Below are positions 15,061-20,864 of a stretch of DNA of 24,588 bases, piece after piece. The notes below the pieces were generated by a model. That model was not told the origin of the DNA. It ran no database searches and was given only the letters and a program-made list of their open reading frames with translations. Numbering within the stretch: position 1 is the first letter of the stretch; every line of letters begins with the position of its first letter. The stretch is taken from positions 1-24,588 of IMG/VR virus record IMGVR_UViG_3300028398_000015. One strand, 5' to 3'. The translations under genes and the position numbers were made by a program. This DNA comes from a virus.

Positions 15061-15870
15061 CTCGGATTCCTCCTCTTTTACTTTTTCTAATAGTTTTCGT
15101 GCTTTTTCTAAAAGACGGTTTCTTAGTTCTTCTGTGAGCCATTTCTTACCAGTATTTTCCTGGCTTAGTCTAGTAATAGCATTTCTAAGATGAGGTAAAT
15201 CAATCTTTCCTTCCTTGTTTTTGTATGGAAGATGTCTTAAACTTCTAGGAACAGTTTTCCCCTCTTCGTCTTTTTTACCACCTGGTTCAATATAAAGAAA
15301 AGCACTATCTGGTAAATCGTTAATATATTTCTTGTCCCATTTCTCTGAATTGTCTATTTCGGCTACAGAAAGAATTGGAGTTCTACCTTCGTATGCTGGA
15401 ATATCTACAATCGTAGTTCCGAGAAGCGCCACGTCTTTTAGAACTTCTACACCACTTTCTTCTATTTCGCGGTCAGAATAAGCAATTTCCCACGATAAAT
15501 CAATTTGTTCTCCGTTCTTTACCGCTTCTACTATCTTTTCTACGTCCTCAGGTCTTTCCTTTTCCCATAAAGCAGCCAGACCTAATACTTTATCATCCTC
15601 AATTTTTAGATGAGTGATAGCGCCAATTGGGCCGGCGTTGAAATGTCTTTTTTCAACACTATCCATTGGTGCAGTCTTTATTGGCATATAAAGCCCGGTC
15701 TTGATTAAGTTTGAAAATTCCTCTCTTGGTATTCTTTGGTTATTAGCATTTGGCTTATCGTCTGTAAGAATAAACTTTACCCATCTTACTAATGGATTTA
15801 AATTAACCCCAGCGAATGCTATGTTATCTTCACCAAGAAGAGAAACCTCTTTAGCAACTAATTTGTTCAT
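14668..15870 (-). CDS. Capsid maturation protease fused to a scaffold domain
   Basis: The 400-aa protein has three parts. Residues about 1-170 look like a prohead protease: H87 in GPIGAITHLKIEDDK and S126 in QIDLSWEIAYSD are the likely catalytic pair, and DIPAYEGRTPILS closes the domain. Residues about 185-262 form a compact module (LPDSAFLYIEPGG, PRSLRHLPYKNKEGKID, LPHLRNAITRLSQ) that resembles a small phage domain I know as DUF6582-like, from memory only. Residues about 263-320 are a Glu/Lys coiled coil and the remainder is helical and acidic, typical of a scaffold. The gene starts 4 bases inside the end of the portal gene and lies before the decoration and capsid genes. It would cleave itself, the scaffold and possibly the capsid during head maturation. 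Confidence 0.85.
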   Translation of the reverse strand: MNKLVAKEVSLLGEDNIAFAGVNLNPLVRWVKFILTDDKPNANNQRIPREEFSNLIKTGLYMPIKTAPMDSVEKRHFNAGPIGAITHLKIEDDKVLGLAALWEKERPEDVEKIVEAVKNGEQIDLSWEIAYSDREIEESGVEVLKDVALLGTTIVDIPAYEGRTPILSVAEIDNSEKWDKKYINDLPDSAFLYIEPGGKKDEEGKTVPRSLRHLPYKNKEGKIDLPHLRNAITRLSQENTGKKWLTEELRNRLLEKARKLLEKVKEEESEMEELAEAKKRIEELEAKLKEYEEELSELRSFKEEVEKEKAEAERFDEIKKKFKEAGVEKDNEYFESNRERLLSMSEDAIEFLLQEMVAALAEVNKEENDKETSASIPDFSTNSDEDDPVEKVKKLLRNRK

Positions 15871-17294
15871 TCTTCCTCCTTAGTATTTCCCATCAATGGA
15901 GGTTCGTTTGAATGGGGCGTTGGCGGAAATGCGGTCAAATTGTATCTCCCCATTAATTTCTCTTCTTCACTTCTCTTTGATAATTCGTTTTGTAAATCAA
16001 ACCCAAATTTAGTCAGTATACTTTGTCTAGAAACCCCACCAGTTTCATATAAGAACTGTAAAAGATTAACCATGTCTTTTACAGACTCAAAGGTTATTGG
16101 CTCAAATCTAATAGCGTTAGGTTCGCCTTTGAACCTATTCATCTTAATTATATCATAAATTATATGTATTATGGTAAGTAATAAATCTCTTCTTACAGGT
16201 TCCAAAATAATTCTAGGAATTTGTGTAGTTGCCAAATCATTTTTTGCATTACTTCTTAGACTTTCACCGACAATTGCTGAGGGTGGAAATCCTAAACCAT
16301 AAAGGATTTCTTGATTAATAGGGTCATATTTCTTATCGTCTAACAATGCCTCTATTGGGGGAACAACCCATTCAATTTGTAAAGTATGGTCAGCAAATAA
16401 TTGTATAACTCTTTCAAACTCTATTGAAGAAGTACCGGACGATGTTTGTGCTCTAAGTTGCATTTCAATATTGTCAAAAGCATCTTCATCATCTTCTGTC
16501 AAAGGAAATTTATCATTACCTATTTTTACAAGCATGATAGAAGTAATTACTCTAGAAGCAAGAGAATAATCCATTCTTCTGAGATTTCTTTTATACGCAG
16601 CATGTTCAATTACTGGGGATAAATAAGGTACTGGGTAATATGAATTAGGGTGTACCTCTTTTCTGATTACCCCGTATTTTGGAACAACTGGTATAGTAAC
16701 CTCGCCTTTCTTTATCTTTTTAACTATTTCTGGATATTCATTAACAATTCTTTCATATAATTCTTTGTCTTCAGTTCCATCTTCGTACTTACCTTTATTC
16801 TGAATAAACTGAATAAATGATTGTGGAACTTTTATGTAGTACCTAGCATCGGAAGAATTTACACCAGGTTTTATTTCTATGGTTTCCGGGTTTCTAAGCC
16901 AGATTTTATAAGGCAATTTCATTGAAGGATAATTTTTTATCCCAAGCATTCTAAGTTCGTCTTTAGAATACTTCTTGAAATCAACTTCAGGATAAACTAT
17001 TCCAGAAATCAAAAGTTCTCTTGTCGCATTTCTTACAAATTCCATAAATATTGGAAGTATTGCATTTAATGCTTGAAATTCATTCTTCCTTAAATTGCCT
17101 TTCTCTATAATAATATTAGTAGCAGCCATATCTGATAATCTATTTACAACTGCTGAAATTATTGGGTCTTTTTTGTAATAGAATCTACATGCTTTTATGA
17201 GTTTATGATAATCATCAATATTGATGTCAAACATATCAACTTTAGCAAAGTTGGTCATTCCAGCAGTAGAAATTTTCTTTGAAACTCTACTCAT
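15867..17294 (-). CDS. Portal protein
   Basis: This 475-aa protein is encoded between the large terminase and the protease gene, which is the invariant portal position. It starts MSRVSKKISTAGMTNFAKVD and contains KKDPIISAVVNRLSDMAATN near residue 45, a pattern common to phage portals (a helix that describes the preceding segment of the stem and wing). The middle is strand- and helix-rich, with PYLSPVIEHAAYKRNLRRMD and the loop IEWVVPPIEALLDDKKYDP followed by QEILYGLGFPPSAIVGE, a portal-type helix-turn region. The dodecameric portal forms the DNA entry vertex and docks with the terminase. The C-terminal end is charged and disordered. The start lies 12 bases before the terminase stop with a GGAG upstream. 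Confidence 0.9.
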   Translation of the reverse strand: MSRVSKKISTAGMTNFAKVDMFDINIDDYHKLIKACRFYYKKDPIISAVVNRLSDMAATNIIIEKGNLRKNEFQALNAILPIFMEFVRNATRELLISGIVYPEVDFKKYSKDELRMLGIKNYPSMKLPYKIWLRNPETIEIKPGVNSSDARYYIKVPQSFIQFIQNKGKYEDGTEDKELYERIVNEYPEIVKKIKKGEVTIPVVPKYGVIRKEVHPNSYYPVPYLSPVIEHAAYKRNLRRMDYSLASRVITSIMLVKIGNDKFPLTEDDEDAFDNIEMQLRAQTSSGTSSIEFERVIQLFADHTLQIEWVVPPIEALLDDKKYDPINQEILYGLGFPPSAIVGESLRSNAKNDLATTQIPRIILEPVRRDLLLTIIHIIYDIIKMNRFKGEPNAIRFEPITFESVKDMVNLLQFLYETGGVSRQSILTKFGFDLQNELSKRSEEEKLMGRYNLTAFPPTPHSNEPPLMGNTKEEE

Positions 17295-17306
17295 CTAAAA
17301 TCTCCT

Positions 17307-18872
17307 TTACATAATAACTAATTTAGTTCTTCTTCTTAGTCTATTTTTCTTTTTTATATTTGATAGCACTTGCTTTGAAAATAGTCCGAATGTAAAGCAC
17401 AATAGCGCAGCGGTAAAATGGTCAGCACCACCTTTACTTCTTATACCACCACTCTCACCAAGAACTTTGAAAACTATATCCCCATTAGGTTTCTTTACAT
17501 AAGTCATCTTTTCAAGTTCATTAATAGTCTCCATATCCGTACTAGAGAATACCAATGTTTTGTTGTTCACAAGATTTTGTAACTGCTCCATAGAGACTAT
17601 TTTCAATCTCTGTTTTATTTCTTTATCGCCATCATAACCTACTACAACGTGCTCCCCAAATGCTACTGGAATTATTCTTTCTTTATAATTTCTATCTTTA
17701 TATTCGCTATTGTTTATTAAATTCTGAACAACTGCTTTTCCAGCATTACCTTCATCTATTGCTATAAATAACGGGTCGTACTTGGTGTCAAGAAAATATA
17801 TTATTTGTTGCTGTATTGGGTATTGAACCTTCGTTAGTTTTATCTTAGAGTGCATCCTATATCTTCCCTTTTTGTCTTCCCATATGACAAATATAGCAGT
17901 AGGTTCAGTATACCCCAAGTCTATTCCAATATAAGTTTTAACTGCATTTTCTGGCACAGGTGGAAGAAGATTCATTTTTGATATATAACTTGTAATATCA
18001 TTTCCCTCTTTTAGTCCATTTAAACTTATTTTATAGACTGGATAATTTTCTATATCCATTAGTTCTCTATCAAATAAAGCAAATGATGGGTTACCATGTT
18101 CACCAAGAACAAAGTGAATATAATCATCGCTATCTTTCCCACCGTAAGATTCAATATCTTTCTTGTGCTGTTCTTCAGTATATCTTGGATTGTCAAAAGC
18201 ATTGAACTTGTGTTTATTAAACTCTTTTGACTCAACAGTAGCAAAAAATAGAACATTCTTTTCTCTAAGTCCAGTAGGAACACCAGACACCATTAATTGA
18301 TGTCCTGGCTGCCAGTAGTTCAATGTTGGTAAAAGTTCTTTCCACGTCCCCCAAGGATAAAATCCCGCTTCGTCCACAATCACACAAGGAGTATGTAACC
18401 CTACTACATTAACACCATTTCCAGCCGTACCTGCAATACGGCATAATAATCTTGAACCAACTTTAGTTTGAATTTGATGAGAAGACGAATTTAATCCCCT
18501 ACTTTTATCTATAAGATGACTAAGAAATGGATGTCTTCTAAAACTAGAGACTAAATTATTCCACACAGGCTCTAAATGAACTTTATTGGGCACAGTATAG
18601 ACTATATATTCCCCAGGATATACATCAAAAGCCAATAACCATAATATTTTCTTAGTAAGAGAAAATGTTTTACCAGAGGCGCGTGACGCCTGAATTGCAA
18701 CTTGGTTTCCAAAATCTGTCAAAATATCTATTTGGTATTGATATGGATAATCTCTATTTTCTATTGGTGTATCTTCCTGTTCATAATCAACTAACAGCAT
18801 CCAGAATAATACTGGATTTCTTAATACCTCATATAACTTTAATTCATCTTCAGTAATTCTCTCTTTAATCAT
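17307..18872 (-). CDS. terL: Terminase large subunit
   Basis: This 521-aa packaging motor and nuclease has all expected motifs: a Walker A-like QASRASGKT (K68), Walker B CVIVDEAG (D167, E168), a coupling motif SGVPTG near 196-201, and the RNase H-like nuclease acidic residues in YIGIDLGYTE (D318), AIDEGN (D373) and GGADHF (D484). The C-terminal tail is basic (KKKNRLRRRTKLV) and may contact the portal or DNA. Its first codons overlap the end of the small terminase gene by four bases (ATGA), so the two are coupled. The protein cuts concatemeric DNA and drives it into the prohead with ATP. The packaging strategy (cos or pac) cannot be read from this window. Confidence 0.96.
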   Translation of the reverse strand: MIKERITEDELKLYEVLRNPVLFWMLLVDYEQEDTPIENRDYPYQYQIDILTDFGNQVAIQASRASGKTFSLTKKILWLLAFDVYPGEYIVYTVPNKVHLEPVWNNLVSSFRRHPFLSHLIDKSRGLNSSSHQIQTKVGSRLLCRIAGTAGNGVNVVGLHTPCVIVDEAGFYPWGTWKELLPTLNYWQPGHQLMVSGVPTGLREKNVLFFATVESKEFNKHKFNAFDNPRYTEEQHKKDIESYGGKDSDDYIHFVLGEHGNPSFALFDRELMDIENYPVYKISLNGLKEGNDITSYISKMNLLPPVPENAVKTYIGIDLGYTEPTAIFVIWEDKKGRYRMHSKIKLTKVQYPIQQQIIYFLDTKYDPLFIAIDEGNAGKAVVQNLINNSEYKDRNYKERIIPVAFGEHVVVGYDGDKEIKQRLKIVSMEQLQNLVNNKTLVFSSTDMETINELEKMTYVKKPNGDIVFKVLGESGGIRSKGGADHFTAALLCFTFGLFSKQVLSNIKKKNRLRRRTKLVIM

Positions 18873-19417
18873 AATCCCTCTGGAACATTATCAGATGAAT
18901 TTCTTTTCTTTTTTCTCGCAAGAGTTCCTGGGTTAAAAAAGTGATATTTATTACAATGTGGACAAAATATATTTACCTTATGCTGACCTTTCTTATTAGC
19001 AACCCAACAAGTGGCTAATAATTTATTTGTTTCTGGACAATATAAATAAATCATTTCTCTATCATATAATTTTGACGCTCTCTTTTTCAAATCTTTTATA
19101 AATTCTGCTACACTTGATTCTTCTGTTGCCTGTCTATTTTTTCTTGTAATTCCGAGTCTATCTTGATAGGATATTATATCCTTTCTAACAGAAGACGCTA
19201 AATCTTGAAGTTTTTTATAGAGTTCCAAATTTCCTTCTTGACTTGCTTCATATAACTGTTTTTCTAAATCATCCATTTGCAACATTAGATATGCTAATTG
19301 TTTTAGCATGAAAATATCATTTGCTTTCATTCCTTCAATATCATAATCTTTTACTATTTCTTTATATTTTTTCTCTATTTCTTTTTTTCTCTTTGTATCG
19401 TCTAAGTATTTTGGCAT
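18869..19417 (-). CDS. terS: Terminase small subunit with C-terminal zinc ribbon
   Basis: This 182-aa protein is encoded immediately before the large terminase and overlaps its start. The N-terminal 120 residues are helical, with a charged start (DDTKRKKEIEKKYKEI), and the segment SYQDRLGITRKNRQ at residues 83-96 resembles the helix-turn (LGL/I-T-x-R) seen in phage P27-type small terminases. The last about 55 residues hold C127, C137, C152 and C155 (LYCPE, ATCWV, FCPHC), a likely zinc ribbon. This would bind the phage DNA start site and regulate the motor. The start ATG overlaps the stop of the 51-aa gene (TAATG). The overall role is strongly supported by position; the finger is a visible addition. 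Confidence 0.8.
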   Translation of the reverse strand: MPKYLDDTKRKKEIEKKYKEIVKDYDIEGMKANDIFMLKQLAYLMLQMDDLEKQLYEASQEGNLELYKKLQDLASSVRKDIISYQDRLGITRKNRQATEESSVAEFIKDLKKRASKLYDREMIYLYCPETNKLLATCWVANKKGQHKVNIFCPHCNKYHFFNPGTLARKKKRNSSDNVPEGL

Positions 19418-19572
19418 TACTCCTCCATGTTATCTAGTTTTAGAGTCATTTCCAATTCACTTGGAAGACTAATATCTTTATCCTCACACTTAGAATATCC
19501 ACATGCAATACAAGTAGAGCAACCACCTTCTTTTACTAATGTATTGTTTCCACAAACTGGGCAAGTTTCCAT
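19417..19572 (-). CDS. 51-aa six-cysteine zinc ribbon, like the C-terminal tail of class II ribonucleotide reductase
   Basis: This short gene starts at an ATG (19570-19572), 8-10 bases after AAAGGAG, which lies in the end of the upstream gene. Its TAA overlaps the start of the small terminase gene (TAATG), so it is part of the operon. The protein begins METCPVCGNNTLVKEGGCS and continues TCIACGYSKCED, with Cys at 4, 7, 18, 21, 24 and 29. The spacing CPxCG...GC-x2-C-x2-CGYSKC is that of the C-terminal zinc-binding tail of B12-dependent ribonucleotide reductases (NrdJ). In this window no reductase is found. It could be a stand-alone zinc-binding adaptor or nucleic-acid-binding protein. Coding status is well supported, function is not known. 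Confidence 0.75.
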   Translation of the reverse strand: METCPVCGNNTLVKEGGCSTCIACGYSKCEDKDISLPSELEMTLKLDNMEE

Positions 19573-19576
19573 ATCT

Positions 19577-19984
19577 TTACTCTCCTTTCAAAATTTGAAG
19601 AATTATATCTCTTTCTGATTCATCAAAACTTATAAGTGTCATAAAATAAATAATAGACGCTAATGTTTCTTTTGGTGGAAACTCTGTAGTTACATGAGCA
19701 CCTAAAATAATATCCCAATCAGTAGCCTCCAATGCAAGAAACTTCGCATTTCCTGGCTTGACAAGAAGAGAATCTATGATAAAATTATTTGAATGTAGGT
19801 TTTCACCAATAGTTATTACAATATAATTATTATTTTTTACATTACTAATACGTGCTAAAATGTCAGAATAAAATTTTTTATATTCTTCTACTCTGTTATT
19901 TGTATACGATAATTTTGACACTATTATATTTGTTACACTATCAATATCATCTTTGAACTTTATAAATAAATCTTTTACTCTCAT
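19577..19984 (-). CDS. Conserved phage protein, DUF6557-like
   Basis: This 135-aa protein begins MRVKDLFIKFKDDIDSVTNI and has a middle strand NYIVITIGENLHSN. The C-terminal half has LALEATDWDIILGAHVTTEF and SIIYFMTLISFDESERD. The W-x2-ILG and the later F-M-T-x2-S/G-F-D pattern resemble a family I recall as DUF6557, found in phages and mobile elements of Firmicutes; this is from memory and unverified. Its start overlaps the stop of the CxxC gene (ATGA) with GGAGG upstream, and its end supplies the ribosome binding site for the 51-aa zinc ribbon. Function unknown. Confidence 0.65.
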   Translation of the reverse strand: MRVKDLFIKFKDDIDSVTNIIVSKLSYTNNRVEEYKKFYSDILARISNVKNNNYIVITIGENLHSNNFIIDSLLVKPGNAKFLALEATDWDIILGAHVTTEFPPKETLASIIYFMTLISFDESERDIILQILKGE

Positions 19985-20190
19985 TCTTCCTCCAACAAAA
20001 TTCTACTTCCATTACAGAGAGAATTAATATTATCAACATCAAGAGAATCAATCATATCTAGAATTATATTTCTACATGAATTTCTATGAACATATAAATT
20101 ACAATACGGAACCTCAAATGCTATCATAAAAGAATTATCTTTTCCTAATTTCTTACCGCAAACTGCACAAACTTCAGGTCTTTTACTCAT
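19981..20190 (-). CDS. Small CxxC protein, likely zinc-binding
   Basis: This 69-aa protein begins MSKRPEVCAVCGKKLGKDNS. It has C8-A-V-C11 near the N-terminus and further Cys and His in VPYCNLYVHRNSCRN, which gives enough ligands for one zinc site. The remaining residues form a short acidic C-terminal helix (ILDMIDSLDVDNINS). The start codon overlaps the end of the C2H2 gene and it is followed by an ATGA overlap with the DUF6557-like gene. No catalytic motif is seen. A treble-clef or ribbon role in binding nucleic acid or protein is a reasonable guess. Confidence 0.65.
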   Translation of the reverse strand: MSKRPEVCAVCGKKLGKDNSFMIAFEVPYCNLYVHRNSCRNIILDMIDSLDVDNINSLCNGSRILLEEE

Positions 20191-20440
20191 TCCAGAAATC
20201 CTTGGATAGAAGATAACCTAATCTAAAAAATTCTCTTAATTCAGAAGATTCTGGGCACTTTGACGAAAGAATGAATTGCTGTATTTTTGAAAAATCTTCT
20301 TTCGTTATAGGAACCATAACAGCATCGTGTTTTTTAATTAAATGATATTTATAATCATTTAAGTTGGTAAATCTTTCACCACAATATTTACACGTATATA
20401 ATTTTAGTTTTCTTCCCTTAAATTTGTATAATCTTGTCAC
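20183..20440 (-). CDS. Small C2H2 zinc-finger protein, GTG start
   Basis: I chose the GTG at 20438-20440, 8 bases after AAAGGAG, giving 85 aa. An upstream TTG at 20537-20539 would lengthen it to 118 aa, but that codon is part of the -35 box of a perfect promoter, so it cannot be on that transcript. The protein has a classical single C2H2 finger: LYTCKYCGERFTNLND and YKYHLIKKHD, with C-x2-C and H-x4-H spacing, near residues 16-38. The N-terminal basic stretch (KFKGRKLK) may contact DNA. It is the first gene of the leftward transcript and could be a regulatory or DNA-binding accessory factor. The remainder is helical, with LREFFRLGYLLSKDFW. Confidence 0.75.
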   Translation of the reverse strand: MTRLYKFKGRKLKLYTCKYCGERFTNLNDYKYHLIKKHDAVMVPITKEDFSKIQQFILSSKCPESSELREFFRLGYLLSKDFWNE

Positions 20441-20470
20441 TTTTAATCTCCTTTTAGACAGTTTCATATA

Positions 20471-20482
20471 TATTATAACACA
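20471..20482 (-). promoter_or_regulatory. Candidate second leftward promoter (extended -10 only)
   Basis: On the minus strand TGTGTTATAATA includes a TATAAT with a TGTGN extension, identical for 12 bases to the copy in the stronger leftward promoter. No TTGACA lies 17 bases upstream. If used, the transcript would begin about 25 bases before the GTG of the C2H2 gene. Confidence 0.4.
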
Positions 20483-20521
20483 AAATCTCATTTCCATGTT
20501 GCTGTTGCGTATTATAACACA
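20471..20521 (-). repeat. 12-bp direct repeat TGTGTTATAATA
   Basis: Two identical copies on the minus strand, at 20471-20482 and 20510-20521, 39 bases apart. The right-hand copy carries the -10 box of the consensus leftward promoter; the left-hand copy lies near the start of its transcript. Confidence 0.7.
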
Positions 20522-20539
20522 TTTGTATCTAACTGTCAA
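20511..20539 (-). promoter_or_regulatory. Leftward promoter, consensus sigma-70/A type
   Basis: On the minus strand: TTGACA (20534-20539), a 17-base spacer ending AAATGTGT, then TATAAT (20511-20516). Both hexamers are perfect and the TGTGN extension is present. The transcript should start near 20504 and read through the C2H2 gene into the terminase operon. This is the best candidate for the main leftward promoter. Confidence 0.9.
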
Positions 20540-20603
20540 TTGTGTACGTATATTAAAGTTAATAGGTTTATTTTTGCTCCCAGTATGCTTGGCTTAAATT
20601 AAT

Positions 20604-20632
20604 TTAATACCAGATTACAAAAATCTTGTCAA
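20604..20632 (-). promoter_or_regulatory. Candidate upstream leftward promoter
   Basis: On the minus strand: TTGACA (20627-20632), 17-base spacer ending CTGG, then TATTAA (20604-20609). The -35 box is perfect and a TGN extension is present, but the -10 box matches only four of six positions and lacks the final T. Confidence 0.5.
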
Positions 20633-20642
20633 GGGTTTTTGA

Positions 20643-20660
20643 ATAGTACTTTAGTACTAT
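20643..20660. promoter_or_regulatory. Operator-like dyad in the divergent region
   Basis: ATAGTACT and AGTACTAT form perfect 8-bp inverted arms around a central TT. The site lies 11 bases upstream of the -35 box of the candidate leftward promoter and 44 bases upstream of the first rightward one. It has the size and symmetry of a dimeric repressor or activator site. The cognate regulator is not in the window. Confidence 0.6.
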
Positions 20661-20703
20661 TTTTACAAACTATATGTACTCAGGAAAAACTCTTACAGAT
20701 TCC

Positions 20704-20732
20704 TTGACAAATAGAGTAAAATGTGGTATAAT
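20704..20732 (+). promoter_or_regulatory. Rightward promoter 1, consensus
   Basis: TTGACA (20704-20709), a 17-base spacer ending AAAATGTGG, then TATAAT (20727-20732). Both hexamers and the TGTGN extension are perfect. The transcript would start near 20739, leaving a leader of about 125 bases before the DNA polymerase gene. An SD-like GGAGG at 20753-20757 in the leader has no start codon behind it. Confidence 0.9.
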
Positions 20733-20807
20733 CAAAACTATAAGTTTTACTTGGAGGCCTTTTAATAATTAATTAAAATTAATAAGCAGTGACATTCTTC
20801 AGAACTC

Positions 20808-20836
20808 TTGACAAGATGTGGATGTTGTGGTAGGAT
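20808..20836 (+). promoter_or_regulatory. Rightward promoter 2, directly before the DNA polymerase gene
   Basis: TTGACA (20808-20813), 17-base spacer ending GTTGTGG, then TAGGAT (20831-20836). The -35 box is perfect and a TGTGN extension is present; the -10 box matches four of six positions. Its start near 20843 gives a leader of about 22 bases with AGGAGG at 20855-20860. Confidence 0.7.
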
Positions 20837-20848
20837 GTGTGTATCCTA
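20831..20848 (+). promoter_or_regulatory. Dyad overlapping the -10 box and start of rightward promoter 2
   Basis: TAGGAT, six bases GTGTGT, then ATCCTA: perfect 6-bp inverted arms. The left arm is exactly the -10 box and the right arm covers the expected transcription start, so a bound repressor would block this promoter. It could also be a short 5' hairpin in a transcript from promoter 1. Confidence 0.5.
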
Positions 20849-20864
20849 AGTCACAGGAGGACAC

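Larger units (their letters stand above)
20441..20864. promoter_or_regulatory. Divergent control region between the two gene blocks
   Basis: This 424-base gene-free stretch separates leftward packaging and structural genes from rightward replication genes. It contains several promoters on each strand, two operator-like dyads (20643-20660 and 20831-20848), an AT-rich inverted repeat near 20760-20778 (TTTTAAT and ATTAAAA around 5 bases) and a 12-bp direct repeat. No gene is supported in it. No replication origin repeats could be recognised, though an origin in such a region would be typical. Confidence 0.8.

Noticed and set aside
14651-15193. 180-codon plus-strand frame opposite the scaffold domain
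   Set aside because: It is Ser/Leu/Phe-rich, as expected from the complement of Glu/Lys codons, and has no ribosome site. It is a shadow of the protease-scaffold gene.
20183-20539. 118-aa version of the C2H2 protein from the upstream TTG
   Set aside because: That start codon is the -35 hexamer of a consensus leftward promoter, so it is not transcribed from it. The GTG at 20438-20440 has a proper AAAGGAG.
20753-20780. GGAGG followed by an AT-rich palindrome as a hidden small gene
   Set aside because: No ATG, GTG or TTG at a usable distance; early stops in all frames. Kept only as part of the leader.
20789-20833. 14-codon leader peptide (GTG start) before the polymerase gene
   Set aside because: No Shine-Dalgarno upstream and it overlaps the -35 and -10 boxes of rightward promoter 2.
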